DNA of 64,000 nt from Phaseolus vulgaris (Eukaryota > Streptophyta > Magnoliopsida > Fabales > Fabaceae): positions 24,277,520 to 24,341,519 of the forward strand of contig NC_023758.2 of the NCBI RefSeq assembly GCF_000499845.2, given 5' to 3'. A program made the translations under genes and the position numbers. Positions 47,019 to 58,303 of the stretch are shown piece after piece (positions within the stretch are counted from its first letter, which is position 1; each line of letters begins with the position of its first letter). The notes under the pieces are model-generated. The model ran no database searches. It was given only the letters and a program-made list of their open reading frames with translations, and was not told the DNA's origin.

Positions 47019-49842
47019 TTGTCAAGCTGAAATCAAGGATGGGCTTTATCACATGCATGCAGATAGGAAGGATAGTCTTGTTAACTCTGTGCATAATGAA
47101 GTTGTTTTTAAAACAGCTAAAAAAATTGATATTTGGCATGTAGGATGGGCCATGCTTCAAATAAGGTTTTAGAACACTTAACCAAAACACACAATGATAT
47201 ACATTTTGATCATGATAAATATTTGTTCTCATTGTCATCTTGCAAAGCAACACAAATTACCTTTTCAGCTTAGCAAAAGTTTTAGTAAATATGTTTTTAA
47301 TCTTATTCACATTGATATATGAGGTCCTCTTGGTGCTCCTTCTATTCAAGGTCACAGGTACTTCTTAACCATTGTGGATGACTTTAGTAGACATACGTGG
47401 GTTCATCTTATGAAAAATAAGAGTGAAACTAGAAATCTTTTACAACATTTTATTATTCACGTTAAGAACCAATTTGATAAGAGTATTAAAACCATTAGAA
47501 CGGATAATGGAAAATAATTATGTTGGAATGATTTTTATGATAAAAATGGTATCATACATTAAAGTTCTTGCAATGAAACTCCACAACAAAACTCTATTGT
47601 GGAATGAAAACACCAAAACATTCTTAACGTTACTCGGTGCATAATGTTTCAATTAAATCTACCTAATGCATACTGGTCTTTTGTTGTTTTGCACTCCGTT
47701 TATTTGATAAATCATTTACCATCACCTGTAATTCAGAATAAAAGTCCCTATGAACTCCTGTACAAATGCATGCTTGTTTTAACTGATATTAAAGTTTTTG
47801 GATGTTTCTGTTTTGCCTCCACTTTGGAACAAAATAGGCACAAGCTTGATCCTAGAGCACGCAAGTACATTTTCCTTGGTTACAAACAAGGAGTGAAAGG
47901 TTATATTGTCATGGACATACACTCTAGAGAGATTTATGTATCAAGAAATGTTGTTTTCTATGAAACTAGTTTATGTGATCTGAAAAATAAGAATAGTCAA
48001 TCCAGTCAGCCTGTTACTCGAGAAGGGGACAATTTTATGATGTATCTGAATGATGGTCTTGAGCAACCCGAAGAGAGCCACTTCGAACGTGAAGAATAGA
48101 GACAGAACGAGAACAATGTTATTCATGATGATCTGAGGCGATCCACATGGATTAAGAGACCACCCACTTATCTGGAAGATATTCATCATCAAATGATGAT
48201 TACACTGTGCAATAAGAGTCTGAACCCAAAGGTACGTTATCCTCTTGATTTTGTCATTTCATACATTAAACTATCTGATAAACAGTTAAACTACACTATG
48301 TCCCTTTCATCACAAATCGAGCCTCGAAATTATGAAGAAACAAAGAGACACTCTGAGTGGTTGAAGGCTATGAAATTTGAAATAAAAGCGCTCTAATTCA
48401 ATAGAACCTGGGAAATCACAGATCTTCCTCCAAACAAAACTCCCATTGGATGTAAATGGGTATACAAAATAAAGTGAAGAGCTTATGGGAAGATTGAGAG
48501 GTACAAGGCAAGACTTGTTGCAAAGGGATATACACAACGAGAAGGAATAAACTACATGGAGACCTATTCACCAGTTGTGAGACTCACCACTTTGCGATGC
48601 ATCTTTGCAGTTGCTTCCATTATGGACTGGCACCTTGAACAGCTAGACGTTGACAACGCTTTTCGGCATGGGGATTTACGAGAGGAAGTCTACATGGACA
48701 TTCCTCCCGGGATCACCACAGAAAAAGAAAACCAGGTTTGTCGCTTGACTAAATCCTTATATGGTTTGAAGCAAGCAAGCAAGCAAGCAATGATATGATA
48801 AACTTACTACCTTTCTTTACTCAATTAATTTCACTCATTCAAAAGCTGACAGCTCTTTGTTCATTAGAAAGACTGAAAACACTTCACATATATGTCAACG
48901 ATATACTGATTGCTGGGAATAACATGAAAGAGATACAAGTTGTTAAGAGTTCTTTGAATACAGCTTTTGCCATCAAAGACGTTGGGCAATTATAAATCAT
49001 TTTAGGTTTGGAGATTTCTAGAACAAAGAAAGGGATCCACGTCTGCCAGAGGAATTATGCACTTGAAATTCTATCTGATGCAGGTATGACTGGTGCGAAA
49101 CCAATTTCTACACCTATGGTCAAGAAAAATGAAAAGTTGTTTGAACAAGCTGTTGTGCATGATGTCTTCGCATATCGAAGGATCATTGGTCGTTTGCTTT
49201 ACTTGGTGAACACAAGACCTGACATCAGTTTTGTTGTGCAATGTCTTATTCAATTTATTCAAGCACCCACAAAACAACACCATCAAGCTGCACAGAGAGT
49301 TCTCAGGTATATCAAATCCTCCCTTGCTAGGGGCATTTTTTACCCGAATACATAGATATCCAAATCAAAGTGTTCAGTGACTCTAACTGGGCATCTTGCA
49401 TCTTGACGCGTCGTTCAACCACTGTTTCTGCATTTTTCTTGGAGAATCTCTAATATCATGGAAAACCAAGAAACAAAACACCGTATCAAGGTCTTCTTCA
49501 GAGGTAGAATACCGTGCGTTAGCAACAACTTGTTATGAAGTTCAGTGGATCACTTTCTTGCTGGAGGATCTGGACATTACCACTAATAGCACAACAAATA
49601 TGTTTTGTGATAGTCAGTCTGCTAGACATATCGCTCAAAATCACAGCTTTCGTGAGAGGACCAAACACCTTGATATAGATTGTCATGTGGTAAGAGAAAG
49701 GCTTCAGCAAGGTCTCTTCAATCTGTTACCCATAAGTACTGAAGATCAACCTGTTGATCTTCTTACTAAACCACTTGACAATGATGTTTTCTATAGACTC
49801 CTTCACAAGCTAGGCGTGCTGAATATCCACTCACCAGCTTGA
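47019..49842 (+). pseudogene. Decayed copia pol (integrase, RT, RNase H)
   Basis: Begins inside the gag-pre-integrase domain (EIKDGLYHMHADRKDSLVNS) with no gag or protease. Readable pieces are the integrase (RYFLTIVDDFSRHTWVHLM; IRTDNGK then a stop), the integrase C-terminus 47644-48099 (HKLDPRARKYIFLGYKQGVK), RT pieces 48556-48798 and 48795-48995 where the active site reads YVND instead of YVDD (48891-48902), and RNase H to IHSPA and stop. At least five stops and several frameshifts are visible. It is older than copia A. Confidence 0.85.
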
Positions 49843-49847
49843 GGGGG

Positions 49848-50075
49848 TATTGAGTTTTGGGCCTTTCAATTTTGTAAGCCCAATCTATTGTATTTTGTAA
49901 TTCATATATAATGTGCATCACAAAACGTAATAAAAAAAATTCAATTGCAGTTTTTCCCCTTTTCCAGAAACAAAATCATCTTCTCTTTTCTTCCTTCATC
50001 TCTTAGTTTCTTTGCGGTGCATATCACCTCCTATCTTTCTTTTGCGTATCATGCAGAAATTCAAGATACAAGTAG
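49848..50075 (+). repeat. Probable 3' LTR of the decayed copia
   Basis: GAGGGGG after the pol stop is a polypurine tract; the LTR should start at about TATTGAGTTTTGGGCC. The right edge is uncertain. The matching 5' LTR is absent. Confidence 0.4.
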
Positions 50076-50664
50076 GTAAATACTATTATGACATGAAGTA
50101 CCCAAAGTAGGTATCTACTTTGTCATACTAATGCAAAGACTATTAAAAGAACAGTTTCAATTCGTTGGAGTGGTCTTTGCTGGACTTGTATTCTGGTTGT
50201 GGAGCAATGTCCACGGGGCTTTGTTTAGGTGCATCCTTGGCTGGGATAAAACTTGTCACGGTATGCAGAGTGGTTCTTTTGAACAATTTGGTTTATTTGG
50301 CTGTTTTTTTTAGTAATTTATAATGATTTTATATTTCACTTTAAAGAGATGGGTCGTAGACATTAATGCCCATGCATGTAAAAGTTTGAAGCAGAACCAT
50401 CATGAAACTTAGGTAAGGTTGTGTCAACATGCTTTAATTGTCATTTTTTATTGGATATTCAATCTTGTGATATTACTTTCAAAAAATAACGTTCAGGTTA
50501 GAAATGAAACTCTGGTGAACACTTTTTGGAGTTAATAAAAGCTTGGGCCAAACTTTGTGAAGAATTTTCGTTATTAGGATCAAAATGTTATTAACTCCAA
50601 TCTTGTCAATGGTAAGAATGTTATGATGCTTTGTATGAAATTACCAAATCACTCATGGTGAGAT
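50076..50664. other. Intergenic, no gene recognised
   Basis: A 60-codon open frame at 50131-50313 has hydrophobic content but no recognised similarity and is probably chance. Confidence 0.4.
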
Positions 50665-51045
50665 TCTATTATTATTAAATTAATTATATATAATTGCGTA
50701 CAATATCGTACAATAATTACATACAATAATTATGTATAATTTGATAATTATTACTTTTTTAATAAGACACTTTTGATTTATTTGCTATGTTGTTTCAAAG
50801 TGTATGCAATTATAATTTATATATATATATATATATTTATTTATTATTGAATATAATAAAAAGTATTATTTTAACATCAAATTATTGATAATATCATGTG
50901 TTTTATTAATTTTTATCTTTTGTAAAAAAATATTTAATAAATATTTGGATGCGTACAAATGTGAGTATGAATGTTTTCTTTATTGTATTGGAATAAAGAT
51001 GAGACACAAATAAGAAACCATATTTCTTGTAACTCTTTATATGCA
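50665..51045 (+). repeat. ~400 bp repeat family, copy 4
   Basis: Same orientation as the copies near 34-35.7 kb, closest to copy 3 (shared GTACAATATCGTACAATA and AAGACACTTTTGATTTATT). Includes a (TA)n run at 50818-50837. Confidence 0.75.
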
Positions 51046-52059
51046 TTACCATTTTCTATTTGAGGTTAAGGGGAGAAGACGAACTCTTATTGTTGCTTCT
51101 GAAGTTTTTCCTTCTCTTATTCCTCTATTTTGCTATGAATATTAACTTTCTACAATTAACAAATAAAGAACAAACAAAATATCATTATAGAATGTAAAAA
51201 AGTATATTAAGAACACAATGACATACCTTCTCTACATAATGCTCTCTGGTGACCAATCTTATTTTGAAGGTGGTCTCTAGAATCATAAATTTATGAAAAG
51301 TTAAGATGATTGTAATATCGAAAATCAAAATCCAAAAGAAGAAAATATAGAGGAAGAGCAAAGATAGAGAAATGGTGATGACAAAAAACCAAAAAATCAA
51401 ATTGGAAGTAACTTTTCTGTAAAATATGAGGAAATGAGAATATAGTTTAGTTAATGCTCTGTATGATTTTATTTAAATCCATAAAATTGTTACTGAAAAA
51501 CGTCTTATGAGGACTTCCATCATGTACCTCTTCTGAGTCTTTCTTATCCCTCTAGTAACATGTTTCAATCACAATTTTAGAAGACAAATGTCAAATTAGT
51601 GTTTCACAAATTGAAATGCACATAAAGAAAATTACCGATTGTTGTGATGGTGCACACAACTCCTTTTGTTGAGTCTTTCTCCTCCCTCTAGTCACAAACT
51701 TCAATTACAATTTCATAAAACAAATGTCAAATTAGGATTTTAAAAAAATCAAAACATAGAAAGAGAAGTGAGAATGAACATATGATTTTACATGAAAAGG
51801 GAAAGGAAAGAAAAAGTGGGAAGTAGGATAAAAAAGAACGTGGAAAGTAGGATAAAAAAAAATGTGGGGAGTAGATAAGTGAAAAGGAGAAAAAAATGTG
51901 GGAAGTAGGGAAGTAGGGTACTTGAGGTAGGTGTAATTAAGAAATAACAAAAATAATTATTTCAAAATTCAAACTTAAGGATAACAATAATGAAATATAT
52001 TTTTTGTTGGTTTGAGGGAGTTAAAAGTTAATTGTCCATCAACCCACGTTTCAATTCAA
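51046..52059. other. Intergenic, no gene recognised
   Basis: Includes a purine-rich stretch at 51775-51925 with repeated GTGGGAAGTAGGATAAAAAA-like units. The open frames are low-complexity shadows. Confidence 0.45.
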
Positions 52060-52480
52060 AGTTTTATTTGACTCATTCATTTTAAATGGACGCAACAAAT
52101 ATCTTTAATTTTTTATATAATAGAGAAGAAGAAGAAGATCCATTTAAAATAGAAAAGTAATGTACCAATCTCTCCACTCCGTCCACATCTAGCAACAAAT
52201 ATTAACAAATATCTTTAGTTTTTTATTTAATAGAGAAAATCAGTTTAAAACGATGTACCAATCTCTCCACTCTCCTACCAGTTAATGATAACAAATAAAA
52301 TAAAATTTTAAAATTAAAAATCTGCTTTATTAAATTCTGAAATTATAAAATGTCCAAATAACCAAAATAAATTAATAAAATAAAATATTAAGTAAGGATA
52401 AAAAATAGAAAAAAATTAGAGCAGTTAAAGTGAGGAATCCCCTTTATATATAAGTATAGATTATAAATATAATTAAATAT
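52060..52480 (-). repeat. Inverted relative of the 22.4 kb tandem repeat
   Basis: On the minus strand it reads GATTCCTCACTTTAACTG, TATTTTATTTTATTAATTTA, CATTTTATAATTTC and TCTATTAAATAAAAAACT, in the same order as 22370-22860, including two copies of the GAGAGATTGGTAC part. It ends beside the Tat element LTR. Confidence 0.65.
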
Positions 52481-52493
52481 TATAAATACTAAA

Positions 52494-53564
52494 TGATCCT
52501 GCCGACAACTCGAGCGTGGGGAATTGCCTTGTCGCTTGCTTGACCCGCCTCTGGCAACTGTGCTATCTGCAAGAACACTCTTAGAACCTCCTCCTTGGAA
52601 CTCCGAACGCAACCTGCAAACACACAGACGGCGCCTCTAGCGGCCGTTTGCACTCCGACGCTCAAGTTAGATCCCAGAATCACTAGAAAATAATGTGTGT
52701 AAAAAACAGTGTGTGTGTATTTCTCTCTGATTCTCTTTTTATCCCCCTCTGTGTCTGTGCCTAACAGAATTCTGCTACGCTGTCCTCTGCGCGTGTCAGA
52801 ATTCTGTTATGCTTTTGTACGAAAACGTACCACAGTCAGGGTCGTGGGTGTCTGGGTTTTCTGTCTGTACCTTTCACGACACGGAGTGCACCTTTATCTG
52901 GGTCGCGCCCCTCTCAGACAGTGACACGTGGAGGCATGCAACTCGCATCTAACCGTTCACGTGCCTCCACCTGAAGGGCTCTAGCGCATCTCTTGTGCGC
53001 CTAAGTTATTCCCTTGCGGAGTAACTTAGCGCGTTTCTTCCATATGGGTGAAATCGCACATTCTCAAGAGAACGCCAGGTGTGGCTGGACTAGGCACACT
53101 CACCAAGCATTGCTCTCTGCATACACGATTTCCCCTTCACGATGCCATGCACATAATGGGTTGAGAGAGTAACCAATCACTGACCGGTTTACTGACTCCC
53201 TCAGGCCACCCTCGTGCACGACTATACCGACGAGGAGCTCTTCTTTCTCTGAGGTATGATCATGCGAGGTCCATGCGTAACGCTCTCGCTGGGAATCTCA
53301 GTCCCAGTGTAACTGCGTGTAACACGAAACCCCGATGACCATGCACCCGATGACTGATCGGTGCTCTATTGCTTCTAGCGTTCTCCCCCGGGTGTTTATC
53401 TTGGAACTGATCTGTCGGTGGCCACTCGGTTACTGACCACCAATAACCATACCGGGTGATCTCCTCCCCGATTTCTCTGCCACCCGATCCACGTGTCACT
53501 GTACGAGTGGTCCACGTGGTTATCTGTTGCTGACGTCATCGACTACCGATGACCGACCGGATCA
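52494..53564 (-). repeat. 3' LTR of Tat element
   Basis: 1,071 bp; plus strand TGATCCTGCC to GACCGGATCA, so the inverted termini are TGATCC/GGATCA. Bases 52494-52623 equal 63871-64000. Confidence 0.88.
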
Positions 53565-53576
53565 CAAGCCCCCCAG
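53565..53576 (-). other. Polypurine tract of Tat element
   Basis: Minus strand CTGGGGGGCTTG immediately before the LTR start TGATCCGG. Confidence 0.8.
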
Positions 53577-53890
53577 TCACGAGCTGTGAACTCGTTCTCA
53601 GCGAAGAGACTAAGTGGTCGCGCTCTCGGTCCACGTGGCAAGTGGGGCCGCATCACGTGCCACCTCACGTGTTGCCCTTTAACGTTACAACTTCCTTTCT
53701 TAATCTTGCGACACGTGGCCGCATCAACGGCCAGCGTGGAGTGCCGCTGGCGCTTCCCTTATTCAAATAGGCGCGCGTTTTCACTGTTTCATCATCTTCT
53801 TCAATACTCTCAGGCTCACTTTGAATTCCCTCTCTGCGCGCCCATCTCCTTCAAGCTTTCTACCTCCCAACCTTTCGCGATCACTCAAAG

Positions 53891-54156
53891 GTATGGTTTT
53901 TCTTCTTCCTTGGTCTATTTAGGCTCTTTTCACCGATTGCATTCGTCCCTTTCATTATCATGCATTCATCTTCTCTGTTTTTCCTCTTCTCGACCCGCGC
54001 TAGGGTTTTCGCGCCCCTCACTCTGCTTTCTGCTTCTCCCTCTTCCTCTTTTTTGCCTGGACATCTTTTTCTTCTTCCCTTCCTCTGTTTTTCACCGAAC
54101 CATTCATCATTTCTTCTTCTTCCATTCCTCTGACCCTTCATTTTTCTCCATTGCAG
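53891..54156 (+). other. Probable 5' UTR intron of the antisense gene
   Basis: ACTCAAAG|GTATGG and a pyrimidine-rich CTCCATTGCAG|TTATCTCGCA bracket 266 bp; the second exon would start ten bases before the ATG at 54167. Confidence 0.5.
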
Positions 54157-54166
54157 TTATCTCGCA

Positions 54167-56467
54167 ATGGCTCGCTTAAAACAAACCGCTCGAATCGTCG
54201 CTTCGTCTTCTGGTGCACAGCCTTCAGCAAGTGCACCGGCGCCGCCACCACCCGATGCAACCTCCTACCATGACAACGCCAGGGTCTATGACTGGGCTCC
54301 CTTGGCGTTGCTGGCCGAAACCTCCACCCTACTACCGCAGGGTCACCTCAAATCCCTTCTGAGTAACGACCCAGATGAGCCTTCTTGCGCCGTCGACAGG
54401 GAAAACGATTTTAATATCCGTATACGCATTCCTCCTCGAGGGATGCCCATCTGTGCGGATGACAGGGCCACCAATGGGGTGCCCTTCACCTTCGTCTACT
54501 CCGCCATCTTCAAGAGGTTGAAGTTGCGCCTGCCCTTCACCTTTTTCGAGAAGAAGGTGATGATGGAGCTGAACGTCGCACCCTGCCAACTCCATCCAAA
54601 TGCCTGGGCTTTCATCCGGGCATTTGAGATTCTCTGCAATTACTCCGGGCTTAACGCCTCCGTGGATGTGTTTCTCTACTTCTTCGAGGCGAAGAACCCT
54701 GGGGACAGGTCCTGGGTTAGTCTGAATGGGGTTGCTGGACGGGTGCTCTTGGGCCAGTATCAACAATCCTTCAAAGATTGGAAAGGCAGGTTCTACATGA
54801 TATCTGCCACCCCACAAAGTCCAACATTGCTCGAGGGGTACCCCCTCTACTGGGTTCCTGGGGTTGAGTTCAAGAAACCCCGGGGTCTCGAAGCCATGGC
54901 CCCCTACGAGCGCGAGTTATGTGGACTGTTCCTGGGGGCCAAGTACAACTCTGCTCTTCTCATCAAACATGAGTTTGATGTGTTGGCTTTGAAAAAATAC
55001 ATAGGTAGGCTCTTCTTCTTTCACCTCTTAGGATACTTGCACATTCTCATGCATGCTTGCATACATTTTGACTCACTTGCATAACTATGCCATCTAACTC
55101 TTCTTTTTCCCTTCGATGTAGATACGATGTCAGGGAAGGAAAGGAGGAAAGCTTTGCTGGAGCTTGCCAGACTCAAAGGGGCCAAAGGGACTGGCTCCTC
55201 TTCTTCCACCACCGATCCTATCGCCGCTCCTCCTCTCTCGGTCGCGCCAGCTGAAGGCCCCAAGCCAGGAAGGAAGAGAAGAAAGCTGGCGAAGGCCTTT
55301 CCTTCATCTGCTGCTGCTGCTGCTCCTGCTCCCTCAACCGAAGAGGAGAGCTCTGGCTCTCCTCTCGTACACCGCAAGAGGAAACTTCCAGCGGTTGGGG
55401 GGGCTTCATCTCTTCAGCCTGGGGAGATTGAGGTAGTGAAGATAGAGGAAGGTTCGCCCTCGCCTCCTTCTGTTCAACCTGCCCCAGTGCCAACATGCTT
55501 TCCCTCTCCTCAACAACTGCCATCCCCAGCTACTCGATCACCATCTCCTTCCCCAGCAGGCCAACCACTTGGTCAATCCACTCCACCTGCTGGGGGCGAT
55601 TCTGCTCGCTCGGGGGATCTCCCGGGACCTCTCGTGACGCCACCACCACCGCCAACCTCCGCCGAGACCGCTGAAGGCGGCGGGGCCAGCTCTTGACCAA
55701 GCGGCTCTGGAGCAAGCAATGAGAACTTCAGCCGAGTTATTGCCTTGGTCCGACAGCTCATTCGCAGCCGGGAGCTTGTCGAGTGGAACGGGGAGGAGGT
55801 GGACATGCACCTGGCGAAGCAGATAGTGCTTTCCCTGGAGTTTTCCACCCAGCACCGCAAGCAGCTAATCCTGGAGAAAAGGATCAAGGAGCTTGAGCAT
55901 GACAAGGAGTCACTGCAAAGTGACTTTGAGGCTGCCCAAGGGTCCGTAGAGCTGATGAGGGGTATGGTGGAAAAAGCTAGGGGGGAGTACCTAGCGCAGG
56001 TCCAAGAGACCATCAAGACAGAGATCTTGATGGGACAAGCCATCAATGTCTTGGACTGCGAGGTGGCGGAGTTGCGGGGCAAGGTGACCCACTTGGAGGC
56101 CGAGACTTCCTCCCTACGCCAACTGAACTCACAACTGGCGGGGGATCTCGAGTCTGCCAGAGAAACGACCACTACTGAGGAGAAGAAGCTTGAGGAGGCG
56201 ATGAGCAAGCTGTCTGAGGCAAAGGGCCAATTGGAAGAAGCTGCTTCTTCCATTGCTTCCCTTACCACCGAGAAGAATGCTGCGGAGGCCTCCAAGCAAA
56301 AGCTCGAAGTGGAGAATGCTGACCTTATGGGCGTGGGCGCTGAAGCCCTTGCTGATGGGTTCGAGCTGGCACTCGAGCAGATCAAATGCATTCTCCCGGA
56401 TCTGGACCTCTCCCAGTTCAGCATTTATCACGAAGTGGTAGATGGAAAACTCATCCCTCCTCCTTGA
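54167..56467 (+). pseudogene. Antisense spliced ORF of Tat element (putative gypsy-type transposon protein), one stop
   Basis: Exon 1 is 54167-55004 and exon 2 is 55122-56467, with GT-AG borders (ATAG|GTAGGC and GATGTAG|ATACGATG) that keep the frame. Together they make 728 codons opposite in direction to the retroelement. Residues ~30-280 match the 'putative gypsy type transposon' domain (Transposase_28 family, from memory), e.g. LPFTFFEKKVMMELNVAP and GYPLYWVPGVEFKKPRG. A Pro/Ser-rich linker follows to ~470, then a long coiled coil (HRKQLILEKRIKELEHDKES onward). A TGA at 55694-55696 (codon ~471) interrupts an otherwise open frame. Antisense ORFs of this kind are known in Tat elements; their function is unknown. 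The upstream promoter would lie beside or inside the 3' LTR. Confidence 0.8.
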
Positions 56468-56831
56468 GCTCTTTCTCTCTCTTTTTTTTTTTTGTTAATT
56501 TTACGCTTCTGCACAATTTGTTGTACTTGAACTTGTATAAACTTTGTCGCTTAATATATACTAGTTTCAGACGCATATCTTTCTCTTCGCATTTTCTTAA
56601 GCTTTGTCTTTCTCTTTGCACACGAGTAACTGTTAACCAGCTTAGGCTTAGCGCGATCTGCCTTCTTTGATATTGGCCTCTACTTTGATCACGACTAACA
56701 ACTCCCTTAGCTTCGTCCTTAACAGTCCTTGTGCACTGCTTTGTACTGGATGACTGACAAGGCATAGCCTGTCTGCTAGCTTGTTGTGTAGGAATTTGTT
56801 TGGAAAAGTTTCCTCCGACAAGGCAAGACTG

Positions 56832-56938
56832 ATCAGTCATCGTTCTTCAAGCAGCGTACCCACCAACAACTCATCAGTCATCGCTCTTCGGGCAGCGTAC
56901 CCACCGACAACTCATCAGTCATCGTTCTTCGTACTTCA
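56832..56938 (+). repeat. 41 bp tandem repeat, 2.6 copies
   Basis: ATCAGTCATCG-TCTTC and CAGCGTACCCACC repeat with starts at 56832, 56873 and 56914. Confidence 0.85.
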
Positions 56939-57585
56939 CTTTGCTTCTCTATCGCTCTAGCGCTAAGTGCATAGAGGACATCGATCGTCAGAGGTGATAC
57001 CTTGTTTGGCGAAACTTGCTCAACTGCGTGAACTCAGCAATACTTGAACTTGACCCTCCATGTACCACTTTTAACACGAGCAAGTTGTTTAACCTTATAA
57101 CAAACTTGGCAAACTGTTAACTCAAAGTAAACTTGAGCAACTATCAATTCTTCGGCGATGACGTTCAATAAAACTTGTGAACTTAAGGCAACAAACCTTA
57201 ATATAAAATCACTTACTAGGCAGCAGGTTTTGACTCAAACTAGTATTAAAATACAGTTTACCTAATCTGCCAAGTGAAATCCCCCCTACTTCTGTCATCG
57301 CCCGGAACTATTCTGATCTGGTACTCGCCGCACAACCCCTTCACTGTCTCAACTTTCACGCCATAAGGTTCTGGCGATGTTACCTTTCTTCTTTTCCTGA
57401 CCTGATCATTGTTCCCTCATCTGGGGATAGAGGCGCCTTTCGGATCCTTCTCTACCTCCCTGAGTTTCAGAACAATGATATGGTCTTACTGGGTCAACAT
57501 TGATGTTTCACTTAAAGGGGGAAAGGCATTTTCCTTCCCTTCCCACCATTTAAGGTCACAAACACCCCTGACCTTTCAGCTCATT

Positions 57586-57731
57586 TTGCCTGGACTCACT
57601 CGGTGAGAAAGGCTTTCTCTTGCCTGAACTCACTCTAAGGTGAGAAGGACTTTATCTTGCCTGAACTCACTCTAAGGCGAGAAGGACTTTATCTTGCCTG
57701 AACTCACTCTAAGGTGAGAAGGACTTTATCT
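57586..57731 (+). repeat. 37 bp tandem repeat, about 4 copies
   Basis: TTGCCTGAACTCACTCTAAG followed by GTGAGAAGGACTTTATC; starts at 57586 (divergent, 34 bp), 57620, 57657 and 57694. Confidence 0.88.
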
Positions 57732-57924
57732 GGTGCCTCAACTTGCCCAGGGTGTACATCTCCACCCCCCCTGGATGCACTGGGGACTTTAATCTTGCCT
57801 CTATCTGCTGGTGCAGAGAGGTCTTTTAACCTGTTCTTGTCTGCACTCGCACAAAGACGAGGAGGACTTTATCTCTTTCTCGCCTCAAGACGCGCGAGGG
57901 CGTTGAGGTCTTTAATCATTGTTG

Positions 57925-58073
57925 GTGCCTCCGATCGCCGAAAGACGACGAGGTCTTTAAAACTTTTAACTGATGTCGCCGATCGCCGAAAAATGATGGG
58001 GACTTTAAAACTTTTAACTGATGCCGCCGATCGCCGAAAAACGATGGGGACTTTAAAACTTTTAACTGAGAGC
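57925..58073 (+). repeat. 48 bp tandem repeat, 3 copies
   Basis: GATCGCCGAAA followed by GA-GGGGACTTTAAAACTTTT; starts at 57933, 57981 and 58029. Confidence 0.88.
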
Positions 58074-58303
58074 ATGCAATACGATTTTACTGTTGCCCTA
58101 GATCACATACGAGTAATAAGGCCTTTTTCCTAAAACTCTCGAAGCCATAAGCATGCAAACATAGAAGCTTTAAACTTTGAAAAACTCTTCTTTATTGGGT
58201 GGCCTCATTAAAAACCCTCCTTAGGGAAAAAAGAGTGCCCCCTTGAAATTGTTTTAACAGAAACTATTCAAATCTCTTCATATTCGTCTTTACTTAAAAG
58301 GCT

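Larger units (their letters stand above)
56468..58303 (-). other. 3' untranslated region of Tat element
   Basis: Non-coding in the retroelement sense, between the integrase stop and the antisense ORF. It holds three separate tandem arrays listed below. No further gene is supported. Confidence 0.7.

Noticed and set aside
53586..54179. 197-codon frame upstream of the antisense Tat ORF
   Set aside because: Covers the presumed 5' UTR and its intron, overlaps the real ATG in another frame, and is rich in Phe/Ser/Leu from the pyrimidine tract.
55573..56424. 283-codon minus-strand Ser-rich frame in the retroelement sense direction
   Set aside because: Mirror of the coiled-coil coding strand; its Ser/Ala-rich composition follows from reverse-complemented Glu/Leu/Lys codons and shows no domain.
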